Assembly: GCF_009882985.1 (NCBI RefSeq)
Contig: NZ_WTUZ01000039.1
Span: forward strand, 558,001-622,000
Direction: 5' to 3'
Length of the DNA stretch: 64,000 nucleotides
Origin: Paenibacillus silvestris
GTDB taxonomy: Bacteria; Bacillota; Bacilli; Paenibacillales; NBRC-103111
Part shown: positions 43,729 to 52,459 of the stretch, in pieces
Position numbering within the stretch: position 1 is the stretch's first letter
How the letters are laid out: each line of letters opens with the position of its first letter
Made by a program: the position numbers and the translations under genes
The notes under the pieces: model-generated
The model's database searches: none
Told to the model about the DNA's origin: nothing
The model's input: only the letters and a program-made list of their open reading frames with translations

Positions 43729-45250
43729 ATTCGTTATCCTTATTCTGACTGTTGGCAAAGGCCTCTGCATACTCGCGGGCTGCTTGATCTAAGCCATGTT
43801 TTTTTGCTATTTCAATCGCTGATTTAAAGCCTGTTTCATCTAATTTACCCATGACATATTTCACTTTGGCATCATTTAGGATTTGTTGAAGCTCATTTCC
43901 TTTTTCAGTCCAAGTTCTAGAGAATAGCGTTATTGTGGGGTCTGGAACCGCATAGGTTCCGTTCATGTCTTCGACCTCTAACTGGCGTTTGGTTATCGGA
44001 TCTATATCGCCGGGTGTTTTCAGATCATCGGTTGGAACAACTCGCATGACCCACTTATAAGGAAAAGCCACTTGGTTTTCATACTGATCTTGATTGGTAC
44101 GCAGTGGCTTTCCTTCCTTCAGTTCATAATGTTTGCCTTGAATGCCCCATTCGAGAAGATCAGCCATTTCGTTGTCAGCAAGTTTATCGAAGAAAGTCAG
44201 CAGCTTTTTGAGATCATCTTCCGTTTTGACAGATGACTTTGGGAACATAATCATTCCGTTAGATCCGCGATCGCCAGCAACACGAAGGCCAGCTGGACCC
44301 GCAAGTGGGCCCGTCATATCCATCAGTGACATGGGGCTATGACTTTGAACACGCGACTGATAGGCTAATGCTGTATTCGTCGTATTGCCTATGGCGCCTG
44401 CTTTGCCGTTCTCGAAATCCCCTTCGAATTTGGTACGTTCGACGGTAGCGAAGTCGTGATTCATTAAGTTCTCGTCATACAGCTTTTTCGTGAAATTCAA
44501 ACTTTCCATATACTCGGGGGTTTCTTCCATTCGGGTGAACGTACCCTCTTCTAACCGCCAGTTATTCGGTGAGCCAAAAGTAACGCCGAAATCCGGGATG
44601 AATTGTCCAGCAGTCATCATATACGAGACTCCGTAGGTGTCATCTTTGCCATTTTTATCCGGATCATCCGCCGTAAATGCTTTAAGCATCTGGTAGTAGT
44701 CATCCATCGTCGCAGGTGGTTTTAAACCAAGCGCTTCTATCCAGTCTTTGCGATAAAACACAGTGTTTCTGGAGATTGGTCGCGTTCGAGGCAATCCATA
44801 TAACTTACCATCCACTTTGACATTATCATAAATCAAGGGGTTTAAGGTGGAGAGGTTCCTGTAGTCGTCGATATAATCGGTTAGGTTCCAAAAATCGCCT
44901 TCCTGAATCGCACTGAGAATATAGGACTGTCTAGGGTCACCCGCAATGACCATCGGTAATTGTCCAGAAGCAATCATAGCTGGTAGTTTACTGTTATAAT
45001 CGCTAGCTTGGTTATATGTGATCTGCAGCTTCGTGTTCGTGTACAGCTCAATGGTTTGCTGCACCTCATTGCTGGCTTGGGGAACTTCTTTACCGGCAAA
45101 GTCTAGAGACATGTTAATCTGGAATGGTTGTTCCTCTGTTAGGACGGTCGTTAAGCTCGGAAACTGAGTCTTATTTTCTGTGGAACATCCTACCAGATTA
45201 GGGAGAACGATTAAGCTTACCATGATGACCTTCAAATCATGTCCTTTCAT
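43727..45250 (-). CDS. Second oligosaccharide-binding lipoprotein, LplA/YtcQ-like
   Basis: 507 residues, ATG after GGAGGT. Lipobox LVGC with Cys22. QPFQINMSLDFAGKEVPQASNEV, KLPAMIASGQLPMVIAGDPRQSY, YGLPRTRPISRNTVFYRKDWIEALG and FTADDPDKNGKDDTYGVSYM follow the same large binding-protein subfamily as the gene at 54429, but without adjacent permeases in its orientation. It may supply an alternative ligand specificity to the permease pair at 40139-41967. Its promoter carries a degenerate version of the ACTAGT palindrome. Confidence 0.88.
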   Translation of the reverse strand: MKGHDLKVIMVSLIVLPNLVGCSTENKTQFPSLTTVLTEEQPFQINMSLDFAGKEVPQASNEVQQTIELYTNTKLQITYNQASDYNSKLPAMIASGQLPMVIAGDPRQSYILSAIQEGDFWNLTDYIDDYRNLSTLNPLIYDNVKVDGKLYGLPRTRPISRNTVFYRKDWIEALGLKPPATMDDYYQMLKAFTADDPDKNGKDDTYGVSYMMTAGQFIPDFGVTFGSPNNWRLEEGTFTRMEETPEYMESLNFTKKLYDENLMNHDFATVERTKFEGDFENGKAGAIGNTTNTALAYQSRVQSHSPMSLMDMTGPLAGPAGLRVAGDRGSNGMIMFPKSSVKTEDDLKKLLTFFDKLADNEMADLLEWGIQGKHYELKEGKPLRTNQDQYENQVAFPYKWVMRVVPTDDLKTPGDIDPITKRQLEVEDMNGTYAVPDPTITLFSRTWTEKGNELQQILNDAKVKYVMGKLDETGFKSAIEIAKKHGLDQAAREYAEAFANSQNKDNE

Positions 45251-45302
45251 AAAACTACCTCCATTAAAATGACAAGAAACTGAAGTTTCTTTTCTGATAA
45301 TA

Positions 45303-45361
45303 CTGATATTACTAGAACGTTTAATGCTTCATATTTTAAATCATACCTCATCTATAAGCAA
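45303..45361 (-). promoter_or_regulatory. Promoter of the second binding-protein gene with degenerate operator
   Basis: On the minus strand TTGCTT (45356-45361), 17-bp spacer, TAAAAT (45333-45338), then CTAGTAATATCAG (45303-45315). The last differs at two positions from the CTAGTAATACTAG core found at 34862-34874. Confidence 0.55.
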
Positions 45362-45426
45362 GAAAAAAATGGTATATTAGAAAGGTACCGAAGCTTCGAG
45401 TTATTAACCGTCTAGGGGAGATAGAT

Positions 45427-46719
45427 ATGGTCAGATGGAAGCGTTTTCAATTGTTTGCATTAACAGGCATCTTTCTGGGCACCTTGCTTACTTCGTGTTA
45501 TTCAACCAAAGAACCAACGAAAGTTCCGTTTCCAGATGGGGGAGGGAAAGTGAAATTGCGGATAGCATGGTGGGGCTCTCAAGAGCGTCATGAAGCTACC
45601 ATGTCAGTTCTACACGTATATACACAGAAGTTTCCCAACATTACCTTCGAGCCGGAGTATTCCGGTCTGGAAGGGTACTTAGATAAGATTAATACCCAGG
45701 CTTTAGCGAAAAATCCACCAGACATTGTCCAGCTAGACGCAGGCTGGATATCGGATTGGGCAAGTCGGCAGGAGTTGATTCCTTTAGAACCTGGCGTGAA
45801 CATCTCCAAGGTGGACCAGAAGCTCCTAACCTCCGGGCAGTACAAGGGGAAGTTATATGCCGTGCCTTTAGGCTCCGTTGCTTTCGGAATGATTTATGAC
45901 CGTTCAGCCCTAGAGAAGCTAGGAATTGAAGCTCCAAGCAATGGATGGACATGGAATGATTTTTTCCAAATGGCAAGGGACTCCAAGTCTAAATTGCCGA
46001 AAGGGGTGTACTTTACAAAGGATTTTGCTGGTGATTACTTTGCCTATTCAGCCTTTCAATACAGCAGAGGCAAGGACAAGGTGATGACGGACGACGGGAA
46101 GTTTAATATTGATAAGAACACCTTCCTAGAATGGGCATATACCTTCGAGCAAATGCGGTTGGACGGCATTGTTCCTCCAGCAGAGATTAATCTCTCCGAT
46201 AAGGAGTTTGATCCTAATCTCGATTTGTTAGTAGCCGGCAAAATCATTATGAGAATGTCCTTCTCCAACAATCTAGGCGGCTGGGACAGCTTGAAGAAAG
46301 GTGCATATGCGCTTGTCACCATGCCGAGATCACAGCAAGCAGGCGGGTGGCTGAAGCCCTCGATGTTCTTCGGTGTTTCAGCGAACAGCAATTACCCGGA
46401 AGAGGCGAAGGCATTCACCGATTGGTTCATCAATGATCCGGAAGCCGGGGCCATCCTAAAGACTGTTCGCGGGCTGCCTGTTAATAACGAGATTGCAGGT
46501 TCTATTGAAAAGTACATGAGTGACATCGACAAGGACGGATTGAGCATGTTCTATGCGACCTTAAAAAACGGTCAAGCTTATAGTCCTGGCCCGAACGGTT
46601 GGATCAATTATGTGGATAGGGACTGGCCGTTGGTCAGGGATCAACTGAGCTTTGGCAGAATTACGCCAGAGGAAGCGCTGGAGCTGCTTAGAGTGGCTGC
46701 GCAAAAATATGAAAACTAG
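45427..46719 (+). CDS. Sugar-binding lipoprotein, family 1 (MalE-like)
   Basis: 430 residues. Lipobox LTSC with Cys24. KLRIAWWGSQERHEATMSVLHVY, NPPDIVQLDAGWISDWASRQELIPL and WTWNDFFQMARDSKS are typical of CUT1 family-1 solute-binding proteins, a different subfamily from the two larger binding proteins beside it. It has no permease of its own. The gene ends 71 bp before the GntR gene, and they may be co-expressed. Confidence 0.9.
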   Translation: MVRWKRFQLFALTGIFLGTLLTSCYSTKEPTKVPFPDGGGKVKLRIAWWGSQERHEATMSVLHVYTQKFPNITFEPEYSGLEGYLDKINTQALAKNPPDIVQLDAGWISDWASRQELIPLEPGVNISKVDQKLLTSGQYKGKLYAVPLGSVAFGMIYDRSALEKLGIEAPSNGWTWNDFFQMARDSKSKLPKGVYFTKDFAGDYFAYSAFQYSRGKDKVMTDDGKFNIDKNTFLEWAYTFEQMRLDGIVPPAEINLSDKEFDPNLDLLVAGKIIMRMSFSNNLGGWDSLKKGAYALVTMPRSQQAGGWLKPSMFFGVSANSNYPEEAKAFTDWFINDPEAGAILKTVRGLPVNNEIAGSIEKYMSDIDKDGLSMFYATLKNGQAYSPGPNGWINYVDRDWPLVRDQLSFGRITPEEALELLRVAAQKYEN

Positions 46720-46790
46720 TTGTGTCTTTAAACTGTTTGGCATATCTGGTATACTAATCATATTAGATGTATCAGGAGGAGTGTTATCCG

Positions 46791-47483
46791 GTGGACATGA
46801 AGCTTCCCGTTTCTTCGCGTGATACCAAGGGTCTACTGATTCGGGATCACGTGTACAATACGCTAAAAAATAATATCATGGAGTTAAAACTTGAGCCAGG
46901 CCGTCTCATTTCGGAGAAGGAAGTTATCGAGATGCTTCAAGTAAGCAAAACTCCTATTCGAGAAGCCTTAGTGTTACTCGCTCAAGAAGATTTAATTGAG
47001 ACCGTTCCGCAGAAGGGGACTTATATTTCACTGATTGATCTCGGGCTTGTGGAAGAAGCTAGATTCGTTCGAGAAACGATGGAAAGGGAGATTGTACGCA
47101 GAGCTTGCCAAGATCTGAAGACGGAGCAGATTATGCAGCTGCAGCATCTCCATTCTCTTCAGGAGTTATGTGTGGAAGAGAAAAACTATGAACGCTTTTT
47201 TGAATTAGATGAAGAGTTTCATAGAACGATCATTGTGGGCTGCGGCAAAACGCATACATGGAGCATGCTGGAGCAGATGAATGTCCATTACAACAGGGTT
47301 CGTATTCTGCGACTTGCAGATGACGAAGACTGGAGGCTTATCCTAGAGCAGCATCAAGGGATTATTCAGGCAATTCGCGATAAAGACCCGGACCGTGCGG
47401 AGAAAATTATGGGTGAGCATTTAAGCAGAGTACGGTTTGAAAAAGAAGAATTAAAGAACAAATATCCAACGTATTTTAAATAG
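46791..47483 (+). CDS. GntR-family regulator, FadR/FCD subfamily (paralogue 1)
   Basis: About 230 residues from GTG 46791, 10 nt after AGGAGGA; ATG 46767 would overlap the ribosome site. N-terminal winged helix with the canonical LISEKEVIEMLQVSKTPIREAL; C-terminal FCD domain with metal-binding residues in FELDEEFHRTI, LEQHQGIIQAI and MGEHLSRV. The ACTAGT-type palindromes in three nearby promoters resemble T-N-GT-N3-AC-N-A operators of FadR-like proteins, so this protein is a strong candidate to bind them. The effector could be a uronate or sugar acid. Confidence 0.88.
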   Translation: MDMKLPVSSRDTKGLLIRDHVYNTLKNNIMELKLEPGRLISEKEVIEMLQVSKTPIREALVLLAQEDLIETVPQKGTYISLIDLGLVEEARFVRETMEREIVRRACQDLKTEQIMQLQHLHSLQELCVEEKNYERFFELDEEFHRTIIVGCGKTHTWSMLEQMNVHYNRVRILRLADDEDWRLILEQHQGIIQAIRDKDPDRAEKIMGEHLSRVRFEKEELKNKYPTYFK

Positions 47484-47493
47484 GATGTTAACC

Positions 47494-47526
47494 TCGAAGA
47501 CCTGTCGATACTCGGCAGGTCTTCGA
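47494..47526 (+). terminator. Hairpin after the GntR gene
   Basis: Perfect 11-bp stem TCGAAGACCTG/CAGGTCTTCGA with an 11-nt loop. There is no clear U-run, so it may stabilise or separate transcripts rather than terminate fully. Confidence 0.5.
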
Positions 47527-47554
47527 TTAGTCTGAAGTGCTACTTGTGGAGAGG

Positions 47555-49324
47555 ATGGTTGGTCTGAAAGTGTTCAATCCGTTTAAAAAGTATCGCATTG
47601 ATCGGTTATTCTTCTACAGCTTTGCCACGTTAATTGTAATTGTGCTCACTTTAACGGTCTTGATCAGCTTTCGTATGTCATCGAACGAACTGGCCCAAAC
47701 GACGTCGCTTTATCAGCATAAACTCCTTGTAGAGTTAAATAAGGAAATTTCTACTCGGCTTCAATCCATTGAGCAGATCTCCCTCTCCTTATCTCGTGAG
47801 GAGCAGCTCATATCTTACCTTCGAGTACAGAAGGATGAGTATCAGCGCTATCAAGAGTCAAGGAACGTAGCCCAAACATTGGCCAACGTCACGTACTCCA
47901 TTCCCATGATCCAAGGGATTGATCTGTATATGGATGAGCCGGTATTCGGCGATTCCAAGAGTTATATTCAATATATTGAAAGGTCCGCGGCTTCAAGTCA
48001 AATATGGTACAGCGCCTTGCAAGATAACGATTCAACCTTGTCTAGTGAACACGTGATTCCAAGTTTCCAAGGGACGGTACCTGTTTTGAGTTATGCTAGA
48101 AAAATTATGTATGACAATAAATATTTGGGTATCCTTGTCATCCATATCAAGGCCGACAGTATTCGAGCTGCATTGGCGGGACAATCATCGGAAGTAAATC
48201 GTTTGATACTCGACGATACAGGCAAATTATTATTGCACACGGGGAATACCTCGAATCACGTTCAGTTGTCACAGTGGCTGGAACATAAATTGGACGATTC
48301 CGGCTATACGCGGATTCGGGGAGAAGCTGGATTAGATGATAACTTATTGGTGTATTCCAAGTCACCTAGTTCACATTGGATTCTAGTAGAAGTAACGCCT
48401 TGGGAGCAAATAACGGCTGGTGGATTTAAGCTTGCGGAAGCAGTTGGAATCATAGGTGTAATAGCTATTCTCTTAGCCTTGCTGCTTGCTTTATGGCTTA
48501 GCAAGCAATTTACCAAACCGATTAAATATTTGATTAGCATGATGTCGGCATATTCGTTAGGTGGAAAGAAAATCAATGTACCTAAGGACTATGAGAACGA
48601 ATTTGGCTACTTGTTCTTAGGGTATTCCAAACAGAATGAACGGATTGAGGAACTGTATCGTTCGCTGCAAATCCGTCATGAACAGCAGCGCAAAGCGGAG
48701 ATTGAGGCTTTGCAGGCGAATATCAATCCTCATTTTTTATATAATACGCTGGACCAATTGAACTGGATGGCTATAACTCGAGGTCAGCATGAGATCAGCA
48801 GAATCATAGAATTAATGGGGCGAATGTTCCGCATAGGACTCTCGAATGGGGAGAGCTTCGTGACCTTGGCGGAGGAAGTGATGCATGTGGAAAGCTATTT
48901 GGAGATCCAACAATTGCGCTGGAAAACCGGGCTTGAGTATGCGATCACGGTAAGCAAAGACATTAAGCAGTTATTCCTGCCCAAGCTGATTCTTCAACCT
49001 TTTGTAGAAAATTGCATCATTCATGGCTTTGCAGTTCGTAGTACAGGATGCATTCAGCTAAACATTGGAGTAAGTAATGATACCTTGCATATCGTCATTG
49101 AGGATGATGGAGTTGGCTTACAGATGAAGTCGGACAAGCAGCAGCAACGGCATACAGGAGGCTATGGCGTTCGCAATGTGAAGGAGCGGATCAAAGGCTA
49201 TTTCGGGGATCATTACGGAGCTGTCTTGAAGCCGCGTGAAGAAGGCGGGACGATTGTTCACATCACGCTGCCAGCCTTAACGTCACGCCCGGATTCAACC
49301 CTTTGGGGGAAACACCCAGATTAA
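47555..49324 (+). CDS. Sensor histidine kinase, YesM type
   Basis: About 590 residues; the start is uncertain (ATG 47555, or GTG 47537/47570). Transmembrane helix at about 20-40, an extracellular dCache-like sensor (about 45-285), a second transmembrane helix (about 290-315), HAMP, then the YesM His-kinase region with ANINPHFLYNTLDQLNWM (His393) and a HATPase domain with ILQPFVENCIIHGF, EDDGVGL and GGYGVRNVKERI. Such sensors detect extracellular oligosaccharides and activate the neighbouring YesN-type regulator. Confidence 0.92.
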   Translation: MVGLKVFNPFKKYRIDRLFFYSFATLIVIVLTLTVLISFRMSSNELAQTTSLYQHKLLVELNKEISTRLQSIEQISLSLSREEQLISYLRVQKDEYQRYQESRNVAQTLANVTYSIPMIQGIDLYMDEPVFGDSKSYIQYIERSAASSQIWYSALQDNDSTLSSEHVIPSFQGTVPVLSYARKIMYDNKYLGILVIHIKADSIRAALAGQSSEVNRLILDDTGKLLLHTGNTSNHVQLSQWLEHKLDDSGYTRIRGEAGLDDNLLVYSKSPSSHWILVEVTPWEQITAGGFKLAEAVGIIGVIAILLALLLALWLSKQFTKPIKYLISMMSAYSLGGKKINVPKDYENEFGYLFLGYSKQNERIEELYRSLQIRHEQQRKAEIEALQANINPHFLYNTLDQLNWMAITRGQHEISRIIELMGRMFRIGLSNGESFVTLAEEVMHVESYLEIQQLRWKTGLEYAITVSKDIKQLFLPKLILQPFVENCIIHGFAVRSTGCIQLNIGVSNDTLHIVIEDDGVGLQMKSDKQQQRHTGGYGVRNVKERIKGYFGDHYGAVLKPREEGGTIVHITLPALTSRPDSTLWGKHPD

Positions 49325-49414
49325 TTTGAATGGATTTTATAATAATTTGTGCATTAGTCGCATTTAAGCGCTTAAGAGATCATGCTATCATTTCATTTAG
49401 GAGGTTTCCAAACT

Positions 49415-51034
49415 ATGTGGAGAATCGCAATCATTGACGATGATCGCCAAGTGCTTCAGGGCATGAAGTTGGCCATCCCTTGGGAGGCGCTGAATGCCGA
49501 ATACGTCGGGGAAGCCATGACCGGTGAAGATGGTTTACAAATGGTATTGGAAGCTCAGCCGGATATCGTCATTACGGACATTTATATGCCTGTCATGAAT
49601 GGTATTGATATGATTGAGCGGTTGCGTGAAGAGGGGTTTCAAGGGAAAATTATCATACTAAGCGGCTATTCCGATTTTGAATTCGCAAGGCAGGCCTTAC
49701 GGTTTCAGGTAAGTGATTATGTGTCCAAGCCTATTTCCTTGCAAACGCTTAACTCTGTTCTTTCCAAAGTGATTGAGGAGCTTACGGATGAGGAAGAACA
49801 ACGAATGAAGCAGGTTGATCTTGAGCAGAAGCTATCGATGTACGAGCCTTTTGTCCAGAGGGAATGGGTTCAATCCGCCGTTGCGGGCACACTCGGAAGT
49901 AACTGGCATGAGTCTATGCTGCCGCCTCAGTTTCATTATTGGCAAAACAAAACACATATTGTCTTGGGAATCGAAATTGTTCGTGATTTACGCGCCAGTG
50001 AAGTCTTGCTGTCGGATTGGAACTTATTCCGATTTGCTGTTCATAATATCGTTTCGGAGATCGTTAGAGAGCAATTTGAAAATTATGAATACACCAATCT
50101 GCACAGCACACGCTCAGCGTTGTTGTTACATCTAGATACAGAGGAAGCATACACGGATTCCTTAGTGAAGTTAACTAAGCTCTCCATCCGAATCATAGAA
50201 TGCATTAGACTTCATTTGAAATTAACGGTTCGTGTTGGTATTGGGGCGATTAAATCGCATTGGATGGATATTCCCGATTCTACGGAAGAAGCCTTCCGTG
50301 CTATGGACCTCAAGGAGCAGCGCGTAAACACCATCTATGATGTGTTCATGTACAGCAATACGTTCAAAGGGGAAAAGGAAACGGCTAGAATACGGCCTGT
50401 GAAATTATATTCTGAACTTGCCGGGGCAATTAAAATATCTCACGAGGCCAGGGCTTATGAGATTATCGAGATGCATGTAGAAGCGATTGAGCGGAATATG
50501 CTGTCGAGTACACCTGATTACCTACAGATGCTGGCGGGTGAGCTTTGGGGGATTTTTGCTTATTGCCTGTATGAGGTTGGGATGGTGCTGGATGATCTGT
50601 TTTCCAATGAGCAAGTGGTCATGGAAATGGCTGGTATTACCAAGTCTGAGCATCTGGCCAAATGGTTAAAAGAGAAAATATCCGTGATTTGCACAAGCAG
50701 AGAATTCAAGGGAAACAGCAAGCATCAGCAAGTCGCCGACTTCATGACACAGTATATCCATGAACACTATATGGAAGATATTAATCTCACTGATTTTACA
50801 AGCAAAGTTTACGTCTCTAGAAATTATCTGGCTATCATCTTTAAAAATGCTACAGGAGAAACCTTTAACAACTATCTGACTCGTGTACGAATCGAGAAAG
50901 CAAAGGAGCTGCTCTTGGATCGCAATATGCTGGTTTATGAAGTGGCCAAAAGAGTGGGGTATAAAAACGTTCCCTATTTTAGCAACCTGTTCAAAAAATA
51001 TACCGGCATGAATCCAACTGACCTAGTGAAATGA
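49415..51034 (+). CDS. Response regulator with AraC-type output, YesN type
   Basis: 540 residues from ATG 49415 (AGGAGG upstream). REC domain at 1-120: IIDDDRQVLQ, phospho-acceptor Asp55 in DIVITDIYMPVMNG and Lys in YVSKPI. A long central region of unclear fold follows, then a C-terminal AraC double helix-turn-helix: DINLTDFTSKVYVSRNYLAI and VYEVAKRVGYKNVPYFSNLFKK. It partners the upstream kinase. Targets probably include the LplB/YtcP-type operons here. A perfect palindrome TTAAGCGCTTAA (about 49369-49380) lies just upstream. Confidence 0.92.
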   Translation: MWRIAIIDDDRQVLQGMKLAIPWEALNAEYVGEAMTGEDGLQMVLEAQPDIVITDIYMPVMNGIDMIERLREEGFQGKIIILSGYSDFEFARQALRFQVSDYVSKPISLQTLNSVLSKVIEELTDEEEQRMKQVDLEQKLSMYEPFVQREWVQSAVAGTLGSNWHESMLPPQFHYWQNKTHIVLGIEIVRDLRASEVLLSDWNLFRFAVHNIVSEIVREQFENYEYTNLHSTRSALLLHLDTEEAYTDSLVKLTKLSIRIIECIRLHLKLTVRVGIGAIKSHWMDIPDSTEEAFRAMDLKEQRVNTIYDVFMYSNTFKGEKETARIRPVKLYSELAGAIKISHEARAYEIIEMHVEAIERNMLSSTPDYLQMLAGELWGIFAYCLYEVGMVLDDLFSNEQVVMEMAGITKSEHLAKWLKEKISVICTSREFKGNSKHQQVADFMTQYIHEHYMEDINLTDFTSKVYVSRNYLAIIFKNATGETFNNYLTRVRIEKAKELLLDRNMLVYEVAKRVGYKNVPYFSNLFKKYTGMNPTDLVK

Positions 51035-51035
51035 A

Positions 51036-51749
51036 GTGAAGAAAATCAATCTTTCCATAGGGGTGAGTCCATTGTCTTTGCAACTTCATGATGTGAGTGG
51101 TTCCGTGCGGGACCAAGTGTATGAAGCGTTGAAGGATAACATGATTGAAATGAGCTGGAAGCCAGGGACGCTGATCTCGGAATCGATGGCTGCGGAGATG
51201 ATGCTCGTTAGCCGCAGAGTCATTCGTGAAGCATTTGCGAGGTTGGCGAAGATCAGATTAGTGGACATTATTCCTCAAAAGGGCTGTTATATTACGAAAA
51301 TCGATTTCACACATGTAGATGAAACCGGTTTCATACGAGAGCAGCTGGAGGCGGAAGTGATTCGCTTGGCGTGTATGAGGATGACGGCGGATCATATTAC
51401 CGTGCTTCAGGATTTGCTTGAACAGCAGGAACTTGCTCTTGAAGCGCAGCAATTCAGAACATGCATAGAACTCGATGATCAGTTTCATGAACAGATCTTC
51501 ATCGGCTGCAACATGGAACGTACATGGGCTGTCCTGCAGCAAAAGTCGGTGAATAGTAAGCGGGTTCGTTTTTTGATGGAGCCAACGATAGCGTACTGGC
51601 GGACGATGATTAGTGAGCATCAGGTGATTTTGCGAGCTATTCAGAGCAAGGACCCCGAGCAAGGGGTGGCCGTATTGCGTAACCATTTCACACTGCAGGA
51701 TTTCGATAAGTTGGCTTTATTGCATAAGTATTCGATTTATTTTAAGTAG
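51036..51749 (+). CDS. GntR-family regulator, FadR/FCD subfamily (paralogue 2)
   Basis: About 237 residues from GTG 51036, or 225 from TTG 51072, which has a better ribosome site. It is a clear paralogue of the protein at 46791: same length, same FCD metal residues (IELDDQFHEQI, ISEHQVILRAI, RNHFTLQ) and a similar IYFK end. The recognition helix differs (MLVSRRVIREAFARL versus QVSKTPIREALVLL), so its DNA target may differ. It starts 1 bp after the response-regulator stop, which indicates co-transcription. Confidence 0.85.
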   Translation: MKKINLSIGVSPLSLQLHDVSGSVRDQVYEALKDNMIEMSWKPGTLISESMAAEMMLVSRRVIREAFARLAKIRLVDIIPQKGCYITKIDFTHVDETGFIREQLEAEVIRLACMRMTADHITVLQDLLEQQELALEAQQFRTCIELDDQFHEQIFIGCNMERTWAVLQQKSVNSKRVRFLMEPTIAYWRTMISEHQVILRAIQSKDPEQGVAVLRNHFTLQDFDKLALLHKYSIYFK

Positions 51750-51895
51750 TCAGCTTGAGTGAAATCGCGGATATCCAATGCCGCATTTGTGCCGAATAAG
51801 CGAGACTGTGTCTGTTAGCGAAGTAGCAACAAGGCGTGAAATCAACAGAGAGGCTACTCCTCAGCCATTATTATGGCTATGGGGCAGTCGATTTC

Positions 51896-52085
51896 AATTA
51901 ACAGGAAATTCTCCCGCTATTTCATGGAGTTACTCAGCTATAATGAGAATAAATGGAATTTCTCCTGTTAATTGAGACATTTGAGCTGGAAAACGGGATC
52001 TCGGAGCGGATTAGCTGGAGAATTTCCAGTTAATTGGATTTTCGAGCCTGGTCATGCTGAAATAGCGGGAGAATTTCCCGTTAAT
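51896..52085. repeat. Modular intergenic repeat, family A, copy 2
   Basis: About 190 bp of hairpin units such as ACAGGAAATTCTCCCGCTAT and AATAGCGGGAGAATTTCCCG. The order of segments is that of 11963-12155. It is followed at 52164 by a terminator-like hairpin, as at the first copy. No gene is seen in 51750-52163. Confidence 0.65.
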
Positions 52086-52163
52086 ATTAAATTAGCTTAC
52101 CGCGTGAGCGATTCGGTGAAGGGGGACGAACCTCTTTACTTCACAGATACAGTTGGTAAGAAC

Positions 52164-52213
52164 AAAGAGGTTGCCCCTCCGTCATTTAAGATGACTTTAG
52201 GGCAGTCTCTTTG
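52164..52213 (+). terminator. Hairpin of the AGTCA/TGACT family, copy 4
   Basis: AAAGAG and GCCC on the left pair with GGGC and CTCTTT on the right, and GTCAT-TTAAG-ATGAC forms the inner stem. It probably ends transcription from the GntR gene. Confidence 0.6.
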
Positions 52214-52256
52214 TCCTTCACGCGGAAGTAGCCCCCGGCGCCGTCCGTTGTTGCTA

Positions 52257-52382
52257 TATAATCGGACATTCTTGAGCCGTTTGCACCAGGGAATAAGCGG
52301 AGTTTCGACTGTTTTATCGCGTTTGCATTTTCTTGATTTCAGCTGAAATCAAGAGTTGGAAGGGCTTACAAAAATGTCCGAT
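52257..52382 (+). promoter_or_regulatory. Structured leader/operator region before the rhamnogalacturonan-type operon
   Basis: TATAAT (52257-52262) without a good -35 is followed by ATCGGACATT (52261-52270), which is the exact complement of AATGTCCGAT (52373-52382) about 100 bp away; three more pairs extend this stem. Inside lies the perfect 22-bp palindrome CTTGATTTCAG/CTGAAATCAAG (52332-52353). The whole could be an activator-dependent promoter region or a folded leader RNA. Confidence 0.5.
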
Positions 52383-52459
52383 AGGCGGAAAACGGATATG
52401 GCAGCATACTGAATCTACACCGCTCGCAAGGGCGATCAACTTTCTTGGAGGTGAAGAGG

